A program made the translations under genes and the position numbers. Positions 1 through 5,718 of a stretch of 19,490 nt of DNA are shown piece after piece. How positions within the stretch are numbered: the first letter of the stretch is position 1; every line of letters begins with the position of its first letter. This DNA is from CAYXGZ01 sp964464755 (GTDB lineage Bacteria; Planctomycetota; MHYJ01; JACPRB01): NCBI GenBank assembly GCA_964464755.1, contig CAYXGZ010000061.1:1-19490 (forward strand), in the 5' to 3' direction. The notes below the pieces were generated by a model. The model ran no database searches, was not told the origin of the DNA, and saw nothing but the letters and a program-made list of their open reading frames with translations.

Positions 1-427
1 AGAACATTGTGTGGTTGTAATGGCCGCCGCCGTTGTTGATGACGGCCTGGCGAATGCCCTCGGGCACCTTGCTGATGCCCTTGAGCAAGTTGTCGATGGT
101 CATGCTGCTGAGGTCGGGGTTGTTCTCGAGCGTGGAGTACTTCCGCAGCTCGGCCATGGTCATGTCCTGGAGCTTGCTGAGGTAGACCTCCTCGCGCTTC
201 ACCTGCTCGTAGCGCTCGTTCTCCGGGCGGCCGCCGACGACGGGGCGGGGCTGGCCGGTGGCGGGCGTGGCGGGCCCGGCGAGGGCGGGGGCGGCCACCG
301 GCGGAGTGGCCGGGGCCGGCGGAGGCGGGGCGGCGGGGGCCTCGACGCGCGGCGCGGGCAGCGGCGTCGCGGTGGCCTCGGCCTTGGAATCCCGGTCCTC
401 TTCACGAGTGGGTTTACGACCCGCCAT
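1..427 (-). CDS. rho: Transcription termination factor Rho, N-terminal part, fused in frame to a superoxide dismutase fragment (partial)
   Basis: The frame is open from ATG (427-425) to the window edge, 142 codons. Residues about 21-67 form a Pro/Ala-rich low-complexity arm. Residues about 71-97 (ERYEQVKREEVYLSKLQDMT onward to MAELRKYS) match the start of the Rho N-terminal RNA-binding region of bacteria with extended Rho proteins. From about residue 102 the sequence instead matches Fe/Mn superoxide dismutase: NPDLSSMTIDNLLKGISKVP, then the hallmark NNGGGHYNHTMF at 131-142. The first SOD metal ligand motif (HHxxYVxxLN) is absent, so this is not a complete SOD. Rho is the ATP-dependent RNA helicase that ends transcription, and rho next to coaE is a familiar neighbourhood. 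A Shine-Dalgarno AGGAG precedes the ATG, in the 11-base gap after the coaE stop. The fusion most probably reflects a misassembly or rearrangement near nt 125-136. The Rho N-terminus call is fairly safe; the fused product is doubtful. Confidence 0.6.
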   Translation of the reverse strand, partial: MAGRKPTREEDRDSKAEATATPLPAPRVEAPAAPPPPAPATPPVAAPALAGPATPATGQPRPVVGGRPENERYEQVKREEVYLSKLQDMTMAELRKYSTLENNPDLSSMTIDNLLKGISKVPEGIRQAVINNGGGHYNHTMF

Positions 428-438
428 GGATTTCTCCT
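428..438 (-). promoter_or_regulatory. Shine-Dalgarno of rho in the coaE-rho gap
   Basis: Read on the minus strand, the bases between the coaE TGA and the rho ATG are AGGAGAAATCC. AGGAG at the coaE-proximal side gives six bases of spacing to the start. This fixes the rho start at 427 and supports coaE-rho cotranscription. Confidence 0.75.
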
Positions 439-1044
439 TCACCTCGCGGCACCCCGCAGGGTCCGCCACACCGTCCGAACCTGGTCCACCGTGGCGGCCC
501 TCGGGCCGCCGTTGTCGATCACGAAGTCCGCGCCCGCCCGCTTCCGGCGCAGGGGCCACTGGGCCCGGGTCCTCCGGGCCAGCTCCGCCGCCGTCCAGCT
601 CCTCGACCGGCGCACGCGCTCCTCGCGGGCGGCCCGGGGCGCGTGGACGAAGACGACCGCGTCGCACCACCGGTCCAGGCCGGTCTCCTGGAGCAGCGGG
701 ACCTCCATCACCAGCACGCCGCCGCGGCGCCGGGCCTCGTCGACCTCGCGCCGCAGTTCCCGGCGCACCCTCGGGTGCACCAGGCGGTTGAGCCGGCCCA
801 GCTGGGCCGGATCCCGGAAGACGATGTTCGCGACGGCGACCCGGTCCAGGCGCCCCCGCTTCGCGACGCCCGGACCCCACCAGCGGGCCAGCGTCTCGAG
901 GACGTCGGGGTGCTGCGCGGCCCGTCGGGCCACCTCGTCGGCCCGGATCACCCGGGCCCCCAGTCGCCGAAAGATCGAGGCCACCTCGCTCTTGCCGCTG
1001 CCGACGCCGCCCACGAGCCCGACCACGCGGGACGTCCGGATCAT
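439..1044 (-). CDS. coaE: Dephospho-CoA kinase
   Basis: Predicted 201-residue protein that phosphorylates the 3'-hydroxyl of dephospho-CoA with ATP, the last step of coenzyme A synthesis, in the cytoplasm. The N-terminus MIRTSRVVGLVGGVGSGKSE contains the P-loop GGVGSGKS (about residues 12-19). It is followed by the CoaE-typical FRRLGARVIRADEVAR (Asp in the substrate loop), RLNRLVHPRVR, and VMEVPLLQETG, which corresponds to the family V-x-D/E-x-P-L-L-F/Q-E motif. The length is normal for the family. The open frame extends upstream to an ATG at 1152, but that codon lies in the predicted promoter, so I place the start at 1044, immediately before the P-loop strand. No strong Shine-Dalgarno is seen there. 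rho follows 11 bases after the TGA stop. Identification is firm; the exact start is less so. Confidence 0.93.
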   Translation of the reverse strand: MIRTSRVVGLVGGVGSGKSEVASIFRRLGARVIRADEVARRAAQHPDVLETLARWWGPGVAKRGRLDRVAVANIVFRDPAQLGRLNRLVHPRVRRELRREVDEARRRGGVLVMEVPLLQETGLDRWCDAVVFVHAPRAAREERVRRSRSWTAAELARRTRAQWPLRRKRAGADFVIDNGGPRAATVDQVRTVWRTLRGAAR

Positions 1045-1142
1045 CGGAGGCCCGGGGACGCGGAAAGTTGGGAAATTCGGGGCATCGCCGCGGTCGGTTG
1101 AGGAGGAACGAATCTGCGGGGTGGAACCCTGAAACCAATCCG

Positions 1143-1171
1143 ACCATACCACCGGGGTGGGGGGCTGTCAA
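1143..1171 (-). promoter_or_regulatory. Sigma70-type promoter of coaE-rho
   Basis: On the minus strand a perfect -35 TTGACA (1171-1166) and a -10 TATGGT (1148-1143) are separated by exactly 17 bases. Transcription would start near 1136, giving a leader of about 92 bases before the chosen coaE ATG. It is back-to-back with the promoter at 1253-1280 that serves the divergent operon. Confidence 0.72.
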
Positions 1172-1252
1172 TGCCGGCCGGCGGGGATTTTTCGAACCTC
1201 CGGGGGTTCGGGCCCCCGGCTCCGTCTAGAAGGAAGCGGGGGCGCACAAAGC

Positions 1253-1280
1253 TTGACGCCCCCCCGGGGGGGCTTACAAT
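1253..1280 (+). promoter_or_regulatory. Promoter of the coiled-coil/BRCT-like operon, with a GC palindrome in its spacer
   Basis: TTGACG (1253-1258) and TACAAT (1275-1280) are separated by 16 bases. The spacer is almost entirely a perfect 16-base palindrome, one G, seven C, seven G and one C (1258-1273), which could be an operator or a DNA-structure element. The predicted start of transcription is near 1287, leaving about 41 bases of leader with a G-rich run (about 1316-1320) before the ATG at 1328. Confidence 0.68.
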
Positions 1281-1327
1281 GGGCCCCGATTCCGACGGCC
1301 CCGGGGCCGTGCTTTGGGGGATACGAC

Positions 1328-2635
1328 ATGACGAAGTCCGGTCTCCGCCGTCGTGACCGCGGCATCTCGATGATCGTCGTGGTCATCCTGGTGCTCGTCA
1401 CCGTGGTCCTCGTCTTCGGCAGCATCGTCCTCTACACCCGCCTCGGCGACCTGGCCCACAAGCAGCGCCAGATCGAGGCGGAGCTGAAGTACGAGGAGAT
1501 GGAGCGCGAGGGCGTCCTCCTCCAGAAGATCGAGAAGGACCTCTGGCCCACCGCCCTGATCGCCGACAAGGCCGAGATCGGCACCCTGGACGCCGCCAAG
1601 GTCGCCGCCGAGGTGGACAAGCGCCGCGGCGCCATCCTGGCCGAGGTCGAGACCGATCCCAAGCTCAAGGACGTCAACGAGAAGGTCGCGAAGGCCCGCG
1701 AGGAGTCCGGCCGCTACGGGACCCTCGAGAGCCTCCTGCTCCTGCAGGCCTCCAAGCTCGTCACCCTCCAGGACCTGCACGACCAGGCCAAGCTGGAGCT
1801 CGACCTGGCCAAGAGCCACGTCGACGCCCGCACGGCGGCCCGGCCCGAGATCCTCAAGTCGAAGGAGCAGTACAAGGCCCGCCTCCAGCAGATGATCGCG
1901 GAGCTCCAGCAGAAGATCCAGGCGGAGGACGGCGCCTACAACACCCGCAAGACCGAGCTGACGACCAAGCGGGACGAGGCGGACGCGGCCATCACCGAGG
2001 AGCAGGCCGGGTTCATCCAGTGGGAGATCAAGGAGAACAACAAGATCAAGGACCTCCGGCGCCGCCTCGACGAGATGCGCGTCAAGGAGGTCATCAAGCA
2101 CACGGTCACCGCGAGCCACGGCCGCCTCCTGCGGCCCGACGCCCAGCGGAAGACCGCCTTCATCGACATCGGCAGCCGCGACCGGGTCGTCGCCGGCCTG
2201 CGCTTCAAGGTCGCCCGCGTCGGCCGCGAGGGCCGCTTCGAGTTCAAGGGCGACGTCGAGGTCAAGAAGGTCTGGGTGGACACCGCCGAGGTGGCCGTCC
2301 TGAAGATCGTGGACGGCGCGGCCCCGATGATCGACGGGGACGTCCTGGTGAACCCCTTCTTCAGCACGAAGCGGCCCGTCGTCGTCGCCTTCGTCGGCAT
2401 GACGGACAAGCCGACCGTGCGCCTGAAGATGTCGGCCCGCGAGGCCGGCAACCGCATCCGCGAGATCGGCAGCGAGCCCCGCTACGAGGTCGGCCTGGAC
2501 ACGGACTTCGTGCTCTTCACGGAGTCGACGGCCGAGCGCTCGGGCGAGGAGCAGTGGCCGGACTGGGTGAAGGCGCGCTCCCTCGAGCTGCCGATCGCCC
2601 AGGCGACCGAGTACTACGACTTCCTCGGCAACTAG
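1328..2635 (+). CDS. Membrane-anchored coiled-coil protein with C-terminal BRCT-like domain (first of a paralogous pair)
   Basis: 435-residue protein of unknown function. After a basic N-terminus (KSGLRRRDR) there is one membrane segment (about 13-36). A long charged region (about 42-255), rich in Glu, Lys, Ala, Leu and Gln, follows and is predicted to be mostly coiled coil. A beta-rich module (about 262-345; TAFIDIGSRDRVVAGLRFKV, ending MIDGDVLVNPFF) comes next. The last 88 residues (348-435: VVVAFVGMTDKP, AGNRIREIGSE, TDFVLFTES, ending TEYYDFLG) have the pattern of a degenerate BRCT domain. With Lys/Arg before a single membrane helix and no cleavage site, the bulk may be cytoplasmic or periplasmic; the sequence alone does not settle this. 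The ATG at 1328 is chosen because upstream codons run through the promoter. The beta module and tail align with those of the next gene. The function is unknown; a structural or scaffolding role is inference. Confidence 0.8.
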   Translation: MTKSGLRRRDRGISMIVVVILVLVTVVLVFGSIVLYTRLGDLAHKQRQIEAELKYEEMEREGVLLQKIEKDLWPTALIADKAEIGTLDAAKVAAEVDKRRGAILAEVETDPKLKDVNEKVAKAREESGRYGTLESLLLLQASKLVTLQDLHDQAKLELDLAKSHVDARTAARPEILKSKEQYKARLQQMIAELQQKIQAEDGAYNTRKTELTTKRDEADAAITEEQAGFIQWEIKENNKIKDLRRRLDEMRVKEVIKHTVTASHGRLLRPDAQRKTAFIDIGSRDRVVAGLRFKVARVGREGRFEFKGDVEVKKVWVDTAEVAVLKIVDGAAPMIDGDVLVNPFFSTKRPVVVAFVGMTDKPTVRLKMSAREAGNRIREIGSEPRYEVGLDTDFVLFTESTAERSGEEQWPDWVKARSLELPIAQATEYYDFLGN

Positions 2636-2675
2636 GACCGGACCGGGGACGGACGCCCGACCCCGGACGGAATCC

Positions 2676-2681
2676 AGGAGG
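2676..2681 (+). promoter_or_regulatory. Shine-Dalgarno of the second coiled-coil gene
   Basis: A full AGGAGG sits five bases before the ATG at 2687. It fixes the start and shows that canonical translation initiation is used inside this operon. Confidence 0.8.
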
Positions 2682-2686
2682 ACCCG

Positions 2687-4003
2687 ATGGCCGAATTCGT
2701 GACGAAGAAGGAGAGCCAGAGGCGGCTCTTCATCCTCATCTTCTGCGTGATCGCCGACACCTTCGCCCTCCTGGCCGGCATCTACGCCATCAAGGGCTCC
2801 AACGACCTCGAGGAGAAGGGCCCCAAGTCGCTCAAGGCGCTCAACGAGAAGCTCCGCGAGAAGCGGACCTCCAACGACAACCTCGAGGCCTCCTACAAGA
2901 ACTTCTCCCGCCAGGTCGGCTGGAACTACGTCTCCGGCGGCACCGCGGACCGCATGGCCACCGCCGGCGTCAACGGCGACCAGCTCCGCGGCACCCTGGA
3001 CTCCTGGGTCCGGGACCAGTTCCCCAAGCTCGGCATCACCGGCTTCAGCCCCTGGGACCAGCAGGCCGAGGGCGAGAAGCTGACGCTCCTGAAGCTCCTG
3101 GACAAGCTGAACGAGAAGGAGCAGGAGCTGCGCAACAAGATCGCCCAGCTCGAGGGCGAGCGGACCGCCGCGGCCGCCAACGACGCGACGCTCCGGACGG
3201 AGATCGACAACTCGGACAAGGCCCTGACGGACGACCTGGACCGCGCCCCCGGCGGCCTCCGGGAGCAGTACAAGCAGCTCCTCAAGCAGCTCACGTCGAA
3301 GGAGAAGGCCAACGCCCTCGAGCTCGACGGCGACGGCTCCTCCGCCAACCGCGGCCTCGCCGGCGAGGTCTACGACAAGCAGGCCGCCCTCACCGAGCTC
3401 CGCAACAACATCGTCCGCGTGAAGGCCCAGGTCGCCCTCGTGAAGCGGGACCTCGAGAACCGCATCAACTGGATCGTGCACCGCCAGGAGGAGGCCAAGG
3501 AGCGCAAGGAGCCGGACGGCGAGATCCTGGCGGTCTACCCCCAGGAGATGATCGCCTACATCGACCTCGTGCACGCCGACCGCATCCACCGCGGGAGCAT
3601 CTTCAAGGTCTACACGCTCGAGAAGGGCGGCGTGAAGGTCGACAAGGGCCGCGTCGAGGTCCTGGAGGTCGGGCGCGAGGGCTACAGCCGCGTCGCCATG
3701 TACCCGGCCAACGCGGACGACCCGATCAAGCGCGGCGACCGCATCTACGACGAGTACTACGAGCGCGGCAAGTCGCGCAGCATCGCCATCGCGGGCCGCC
3801 TCACGGGCAAGCTCTCCAACGAGGAGGCCGTGAAGCAGATCAAGGCCTTCGGCGACTCGTACCAGGAGAAGGTCGACGAGAAGACGAACTACGTCATCGT
3901 CGGCGAGGGCTACGAGGACCACCCGAACTTCAAGGCCGCCCAGGAGTGGGGCGTGAAGGTCCTCCTCGAGCGCGCCTTCTACCAGTACGTGGGCATCCCC
4001 TAG
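2687..4003 (+). CDS. Membrane-anchored coiled-coil protein with C-terminal BRCT-like domain (second of the pair)
   Basis: 438-residue protein of unknown function, 51 bases downstream of its paralogue and probably cotranscribed with it. One membrane segment (about 12-35, LFILIFCVIADTFALLAGIY) is followed by charged coiled-coil stretches (about 40-72, 131-160 and 195-275). Between the first two coils is a segment containing several aromatic residues (about 73-125). A beta-rich module (about 277-355: MIAYIDLVHADRIHRGSIFK, later IKRGDRIYD) matches the first gene's AFIDIGSRDRVVAGLRFKV...IDGDVLV. The C-terminus (364-438: SIAIAGRLTGKLSNEEAVKQ, then TNYVIVGEGYE, KAAQEWGVKVLLERAFYQYV) closely follows the BRCT pattern known from NAD-dependent DNA ligase and related proteins (TG-L, TDYLVAGE, KA-ELGVKI--E--F). 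BRCT domains usually bind proteins or DNA ends, so a membrane-anchored BRCT is odd. The gene is bounded downstream by a strong terminator. Confidence 0.82.
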   Translation: MAEFVTKKESQRRLFILIFCVIADTFALLAGIYAIKGSNDLEEKGPKSLKALNEKLREKRTSNDNLEASYKNFSRQVGWNYVSGGTADRMATAGVNGDQLRGTLDSWVRDQFPKLGITGFSPWDQQAEGEKLTLLKLLDKLNEKEQELRNKIAQLEGERTAAAANDATLRTEIDNSDKALTDDLDRAPGGLREQYKQLLKQLTSKEKANALELDGDGSSANRGLAGEVYDKQAALTELRNNIVRVKAQVALVKRDLENRINWIVHRQEEAKERKEPDGEILAVYPQEMIAYIDLVHADRIHRGSIFKVYTLEKGGVKVDKGRVEVLEVGREGYSRVAMYPANADDPIKRGDRIYDEYYERGKSRSIAIAGRLTGKLSNEEAVKQIKAFGDSYQEKVDEKTNYVIVGEGYEDHPNFKAAQEWGVKVLLERAFYQYVGIP

Positions 4004-4026
4004 CGGGATCCGGCCGGTTCATCACC

Positions 4027-4060
4027 GGGCCGGCGGGGTGACCCGCCGGCCCGTTTTCGT
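4027..4060 (+). terminator. Intrinsic terminator after the coiled-coil operon
   Basis: GGGCCGGCGGG (4027-4037) pairs perfectly with CCCGCCGGCCC (4042-4052) around a GTGA tetraloop of the GNRA type. It is followed by GTTTTCGT, a short U-rich tail. The stem also overlaps the -35 region of the tatC promoter, so the terminator and the next promoter share DNA. Confidence 0.82.
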
Positions 4061-4067
4061 CTACAAT
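4039..4067 (+). promoter_or_regulatory. Promoter of tatC with very short leader
   Basis: A weak -35 (TGACCC, 4039-4044) inside the terminator stem is 17 bases from TACAAT (4062-4067). The ATG at 4079 is only 11 bases after the -10 box, so the mRNA leader should be about five bases, with no room for a Shine-Dalgarno. The -10 is convincing; the -35 is not. Confidence 0.55.
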
Positions 4068-4078
4068 CCACGCCGCGC

Positions 4079-5677
4079 ATGGCCGATCCCCGCCGCTCCG
4101 ACGATCCCGACCAGGTCCGCATGAGCTTCGGCGAGCACCTCGAGGAGCTCCGGGGCCGGCTCTTCAAGTCGGTCGTCGCCCTCGGCGTCGCCTTCGCGGC
4201 CGCCGTCGTCTGGTACCAGGACCTGCTCCTCGTCCTCGTCCAGCCGCACTACGACGCGATGCGCCTGCTCGGCGTGCCCGCGGAGCGCGGCCACCTCATC
4301 CAGGGCAGCTACACCCAGCCGATCTGGGCCGTGATGAAGCTCGCGTTCATCGTCGCGGTCTTCGTCGCCTCCCCGGTCGTCGCCTACCAGGCCTGGCGCT
4401 TCATCGGCGCGGGCCTCTACCCCCGCGAGCGCAAGTACGTCCTGAGCTACGCGCCGCTCTCCTTCCTCCTCTTCGTCGGCGGCTGCGTCTTCGGCTACTT
4501 CATCCTCATCCCCTACGGCCTCTACGCGATGACCCAGATGTTCCAGATGGACATCGTGGACCCGACCTTCACGCTCTCGGACTACCTCGGCCTCGTCATG
4601 ACCCTCACGATCGTCACGGGCGTGATCTTCGAGCTCCCGCTCGTCATGGTCTTCCTCACCGCCATCGGCCTGACGACCGCGAAGACCTGGTGGAGCTGGA
4701 TCCGCTTCGCGATCGTCGCGATCTTCGTGGCCGCGGCGATCCTGACGCCCTCGCCGGACATCTTCACGCAATGCCTGATGGCCGTGCCGCTGATGGGCCT
4801 CTACTTCCTCGGCATCCTCATGTCCGCGTTCGTCGGCGGGAAGTCGGGCGGCGGCCCGATGGGCGCCCTCGTCTGCCTGCTCTTCGTCGTCGCCCTCGGC
4901 GGCGGCGGCGCCTGGGGCTGGTGGACCTACAAGAAGCCCCCGGATCCCGCGGTCGCCCTGCTGGCGGACCTGGCCGGGCCCAAGGCGGCCGAGGCGGAGT
5001 CCCGGGTGCTCGCCGGCGGCCCCAAGTCCCTCCCGGCGCTGCGGAAGGCCCTGGAACTTGCGCCCGCCGACCGGAAGGCCCGCGTGCAGGGGCTGATCGA
5101 CCGGATCGACGCCGCGGCCCTGCTGGAGGCCTCGGCGGACCGCTGGTTCGTCGTCCGAAAGGACGGCGCTCCGGCCGGCTGGATGCACCTCGTCTCGCGG
5201 CCCGACGGCCGCCTCGAGGACGAGGTCCGCGTCGGGACGTCGATCTACCGCTGCACGACCGTGGTCACGCTCCCCGCGCTCGAGGTCGCCTCGATCGAGG
5301 TGGAGACCGGGACCCGGGACGAGCTCAAGCGCTGGTCCGCGAAGGTGGAGGGCGGGAAGCTCGTCTTCGCGGACGGGCGGCCCCCGGTCCCCTGGGAGCC
5401 CGGCACGGCGACCTGGGAGCTGCTCCTGCGGCTGGCTCGCAAGCCGACGGGCCCCGTGCTCCTCGCCGACCTCCGCGCGGCGGGGAGGCTGGAGTCGGGC
5501 CTCGCGCTGCACGAGAAGGACCGCGACGGCTCGTCGCGGCGCCTCGAGCTGGTCCGGGGCGACGTCTTCCTCGCCGAGTTCCACGTCGACGACAAGGGCC
5601 GGCTGCTCAAGGCGCGCTTCCCGGCCGACGACCTCGTCGCGGCGACCGAGGCCGAGGCCCGGGCCGCCCTGAAATAA
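4079..5677 (+). CDS. tatC: Sec-independent translocase TatC with a seventh membrane segment and extra C-terminal domain
   Basis: 532 residues, about twice the usual TatC length of roughly 250. TatC is the receptor for twin-arginine signal peptides of folded exported proteins. Residues 1-252 are a full TatC: MSFGEHLEELRGRLFK (15-30), the conserved charged loop LYPRERKY (113-120), DYLGLVMTLTIVTGVIFELP (168-187) with the membrane Glu of FELP, TPSPDIFTQ (223-231), and six plausible membrane segments. A Gly-rich linker, a seventh hydrophobic segment (about 262-283) and about 250 residues of unknown fold follow. Six-segment TatC has a cytoplasmic C-terminus, so a seventh would place the added domain outside the inner membrane. 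The part WFVVRKDGAPAGWMHLV (356-372) faintly recalls beta repeats of exoproteins. No tatA or tatB is in the window. The frame is continuous and no frameshift is needed. Confidence 0.9.
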   Translation: MADPRRSDDPDQVRMSFGEHLEELRGRLFKSVVALGVAFAAAVVWYQDLLLVLVQPHYDAMRLLGVPAERGHLIQGSYTQPIWAVMKLAFIVAVFVASPVVAYQAWRFIGAGLYPRERKYVLSYAPLSFLLFVGGCVFGYFILIPYGLYAMTQMFQMDIVDPTFTLSDYLGLVMTLTIVTGVIFELPLVMVFLTAIGLTTAKTWWSWIRFAIVAIFVAAAILTPSPDIFTQCLMAVPLMGLYFLGILMSAFVGGKSGGGPMGALVCLLFVVALGGGGAWGWWTYKKPPDPAVALLADLAGPKAAEAESRVLAGGPKSLPALRKALELAPADRKARVQGLIDRIDAAALLEASADRWFVVRKDGAPAGWMHLVSRPDGRLEDEVRVGTSIYRCTTVVTLPALEVASIEVETGTRDELKRWSAKVEGGKLVFADGRPPVPWEPGTATWELLLRLARKPTGPVLLADLRAAGRLESGLALHEKDRDGSSRRLELVRGDVFLAEFHVDDKGRLLKARFPADDLVAATEAEARAALK

Positions 5678-5681
5678 GGCG

Positions 5682-5710
5682 TTGACGCCCCGGCGCGCGC
5701 CGCCTATCCT
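5682..5710 (+). promoter_or_regulatory. Promoter of the YchF-like gene, predicted leaderless
   Basis: TTGACG (5682-5687) and TATCCT (5705-5710) have the ideal 17-base spacing. The ATG at 5719 follows only eight bases after the -10 box, so transcription should begin within about two bases of the start codon. The -35 begins five bases after the tatC TAA. Confidence 0.72.
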
Positions 5711-5718
5711 CTCGCCCC

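Noticed and set aside
11..1132. A 373-codon plus-strand frame over coaE and rho
   Set aside because: Arg/Gly-rich translation antisense to a clear CoaE and Rho N-terminus, with no family features.
1045..1152. Longer coaE start at the ATG at 1152
   Set aside because: The codon sits next to the predicted -10 box, upstream of the transcription start, and the added 36 residues do not resemble CoaE.
1274..3922. An 882-codon open frame on the minus strand opposite the two coiled-coil genes
   Set aside because: It is a GC-driven shadow: its translation is a low-complexity run of Leu, Val, Asp and Ala, it crosses two well-formed genes with promoter, Shine-Dalgarno and terminator, and it has no recognisable domain.
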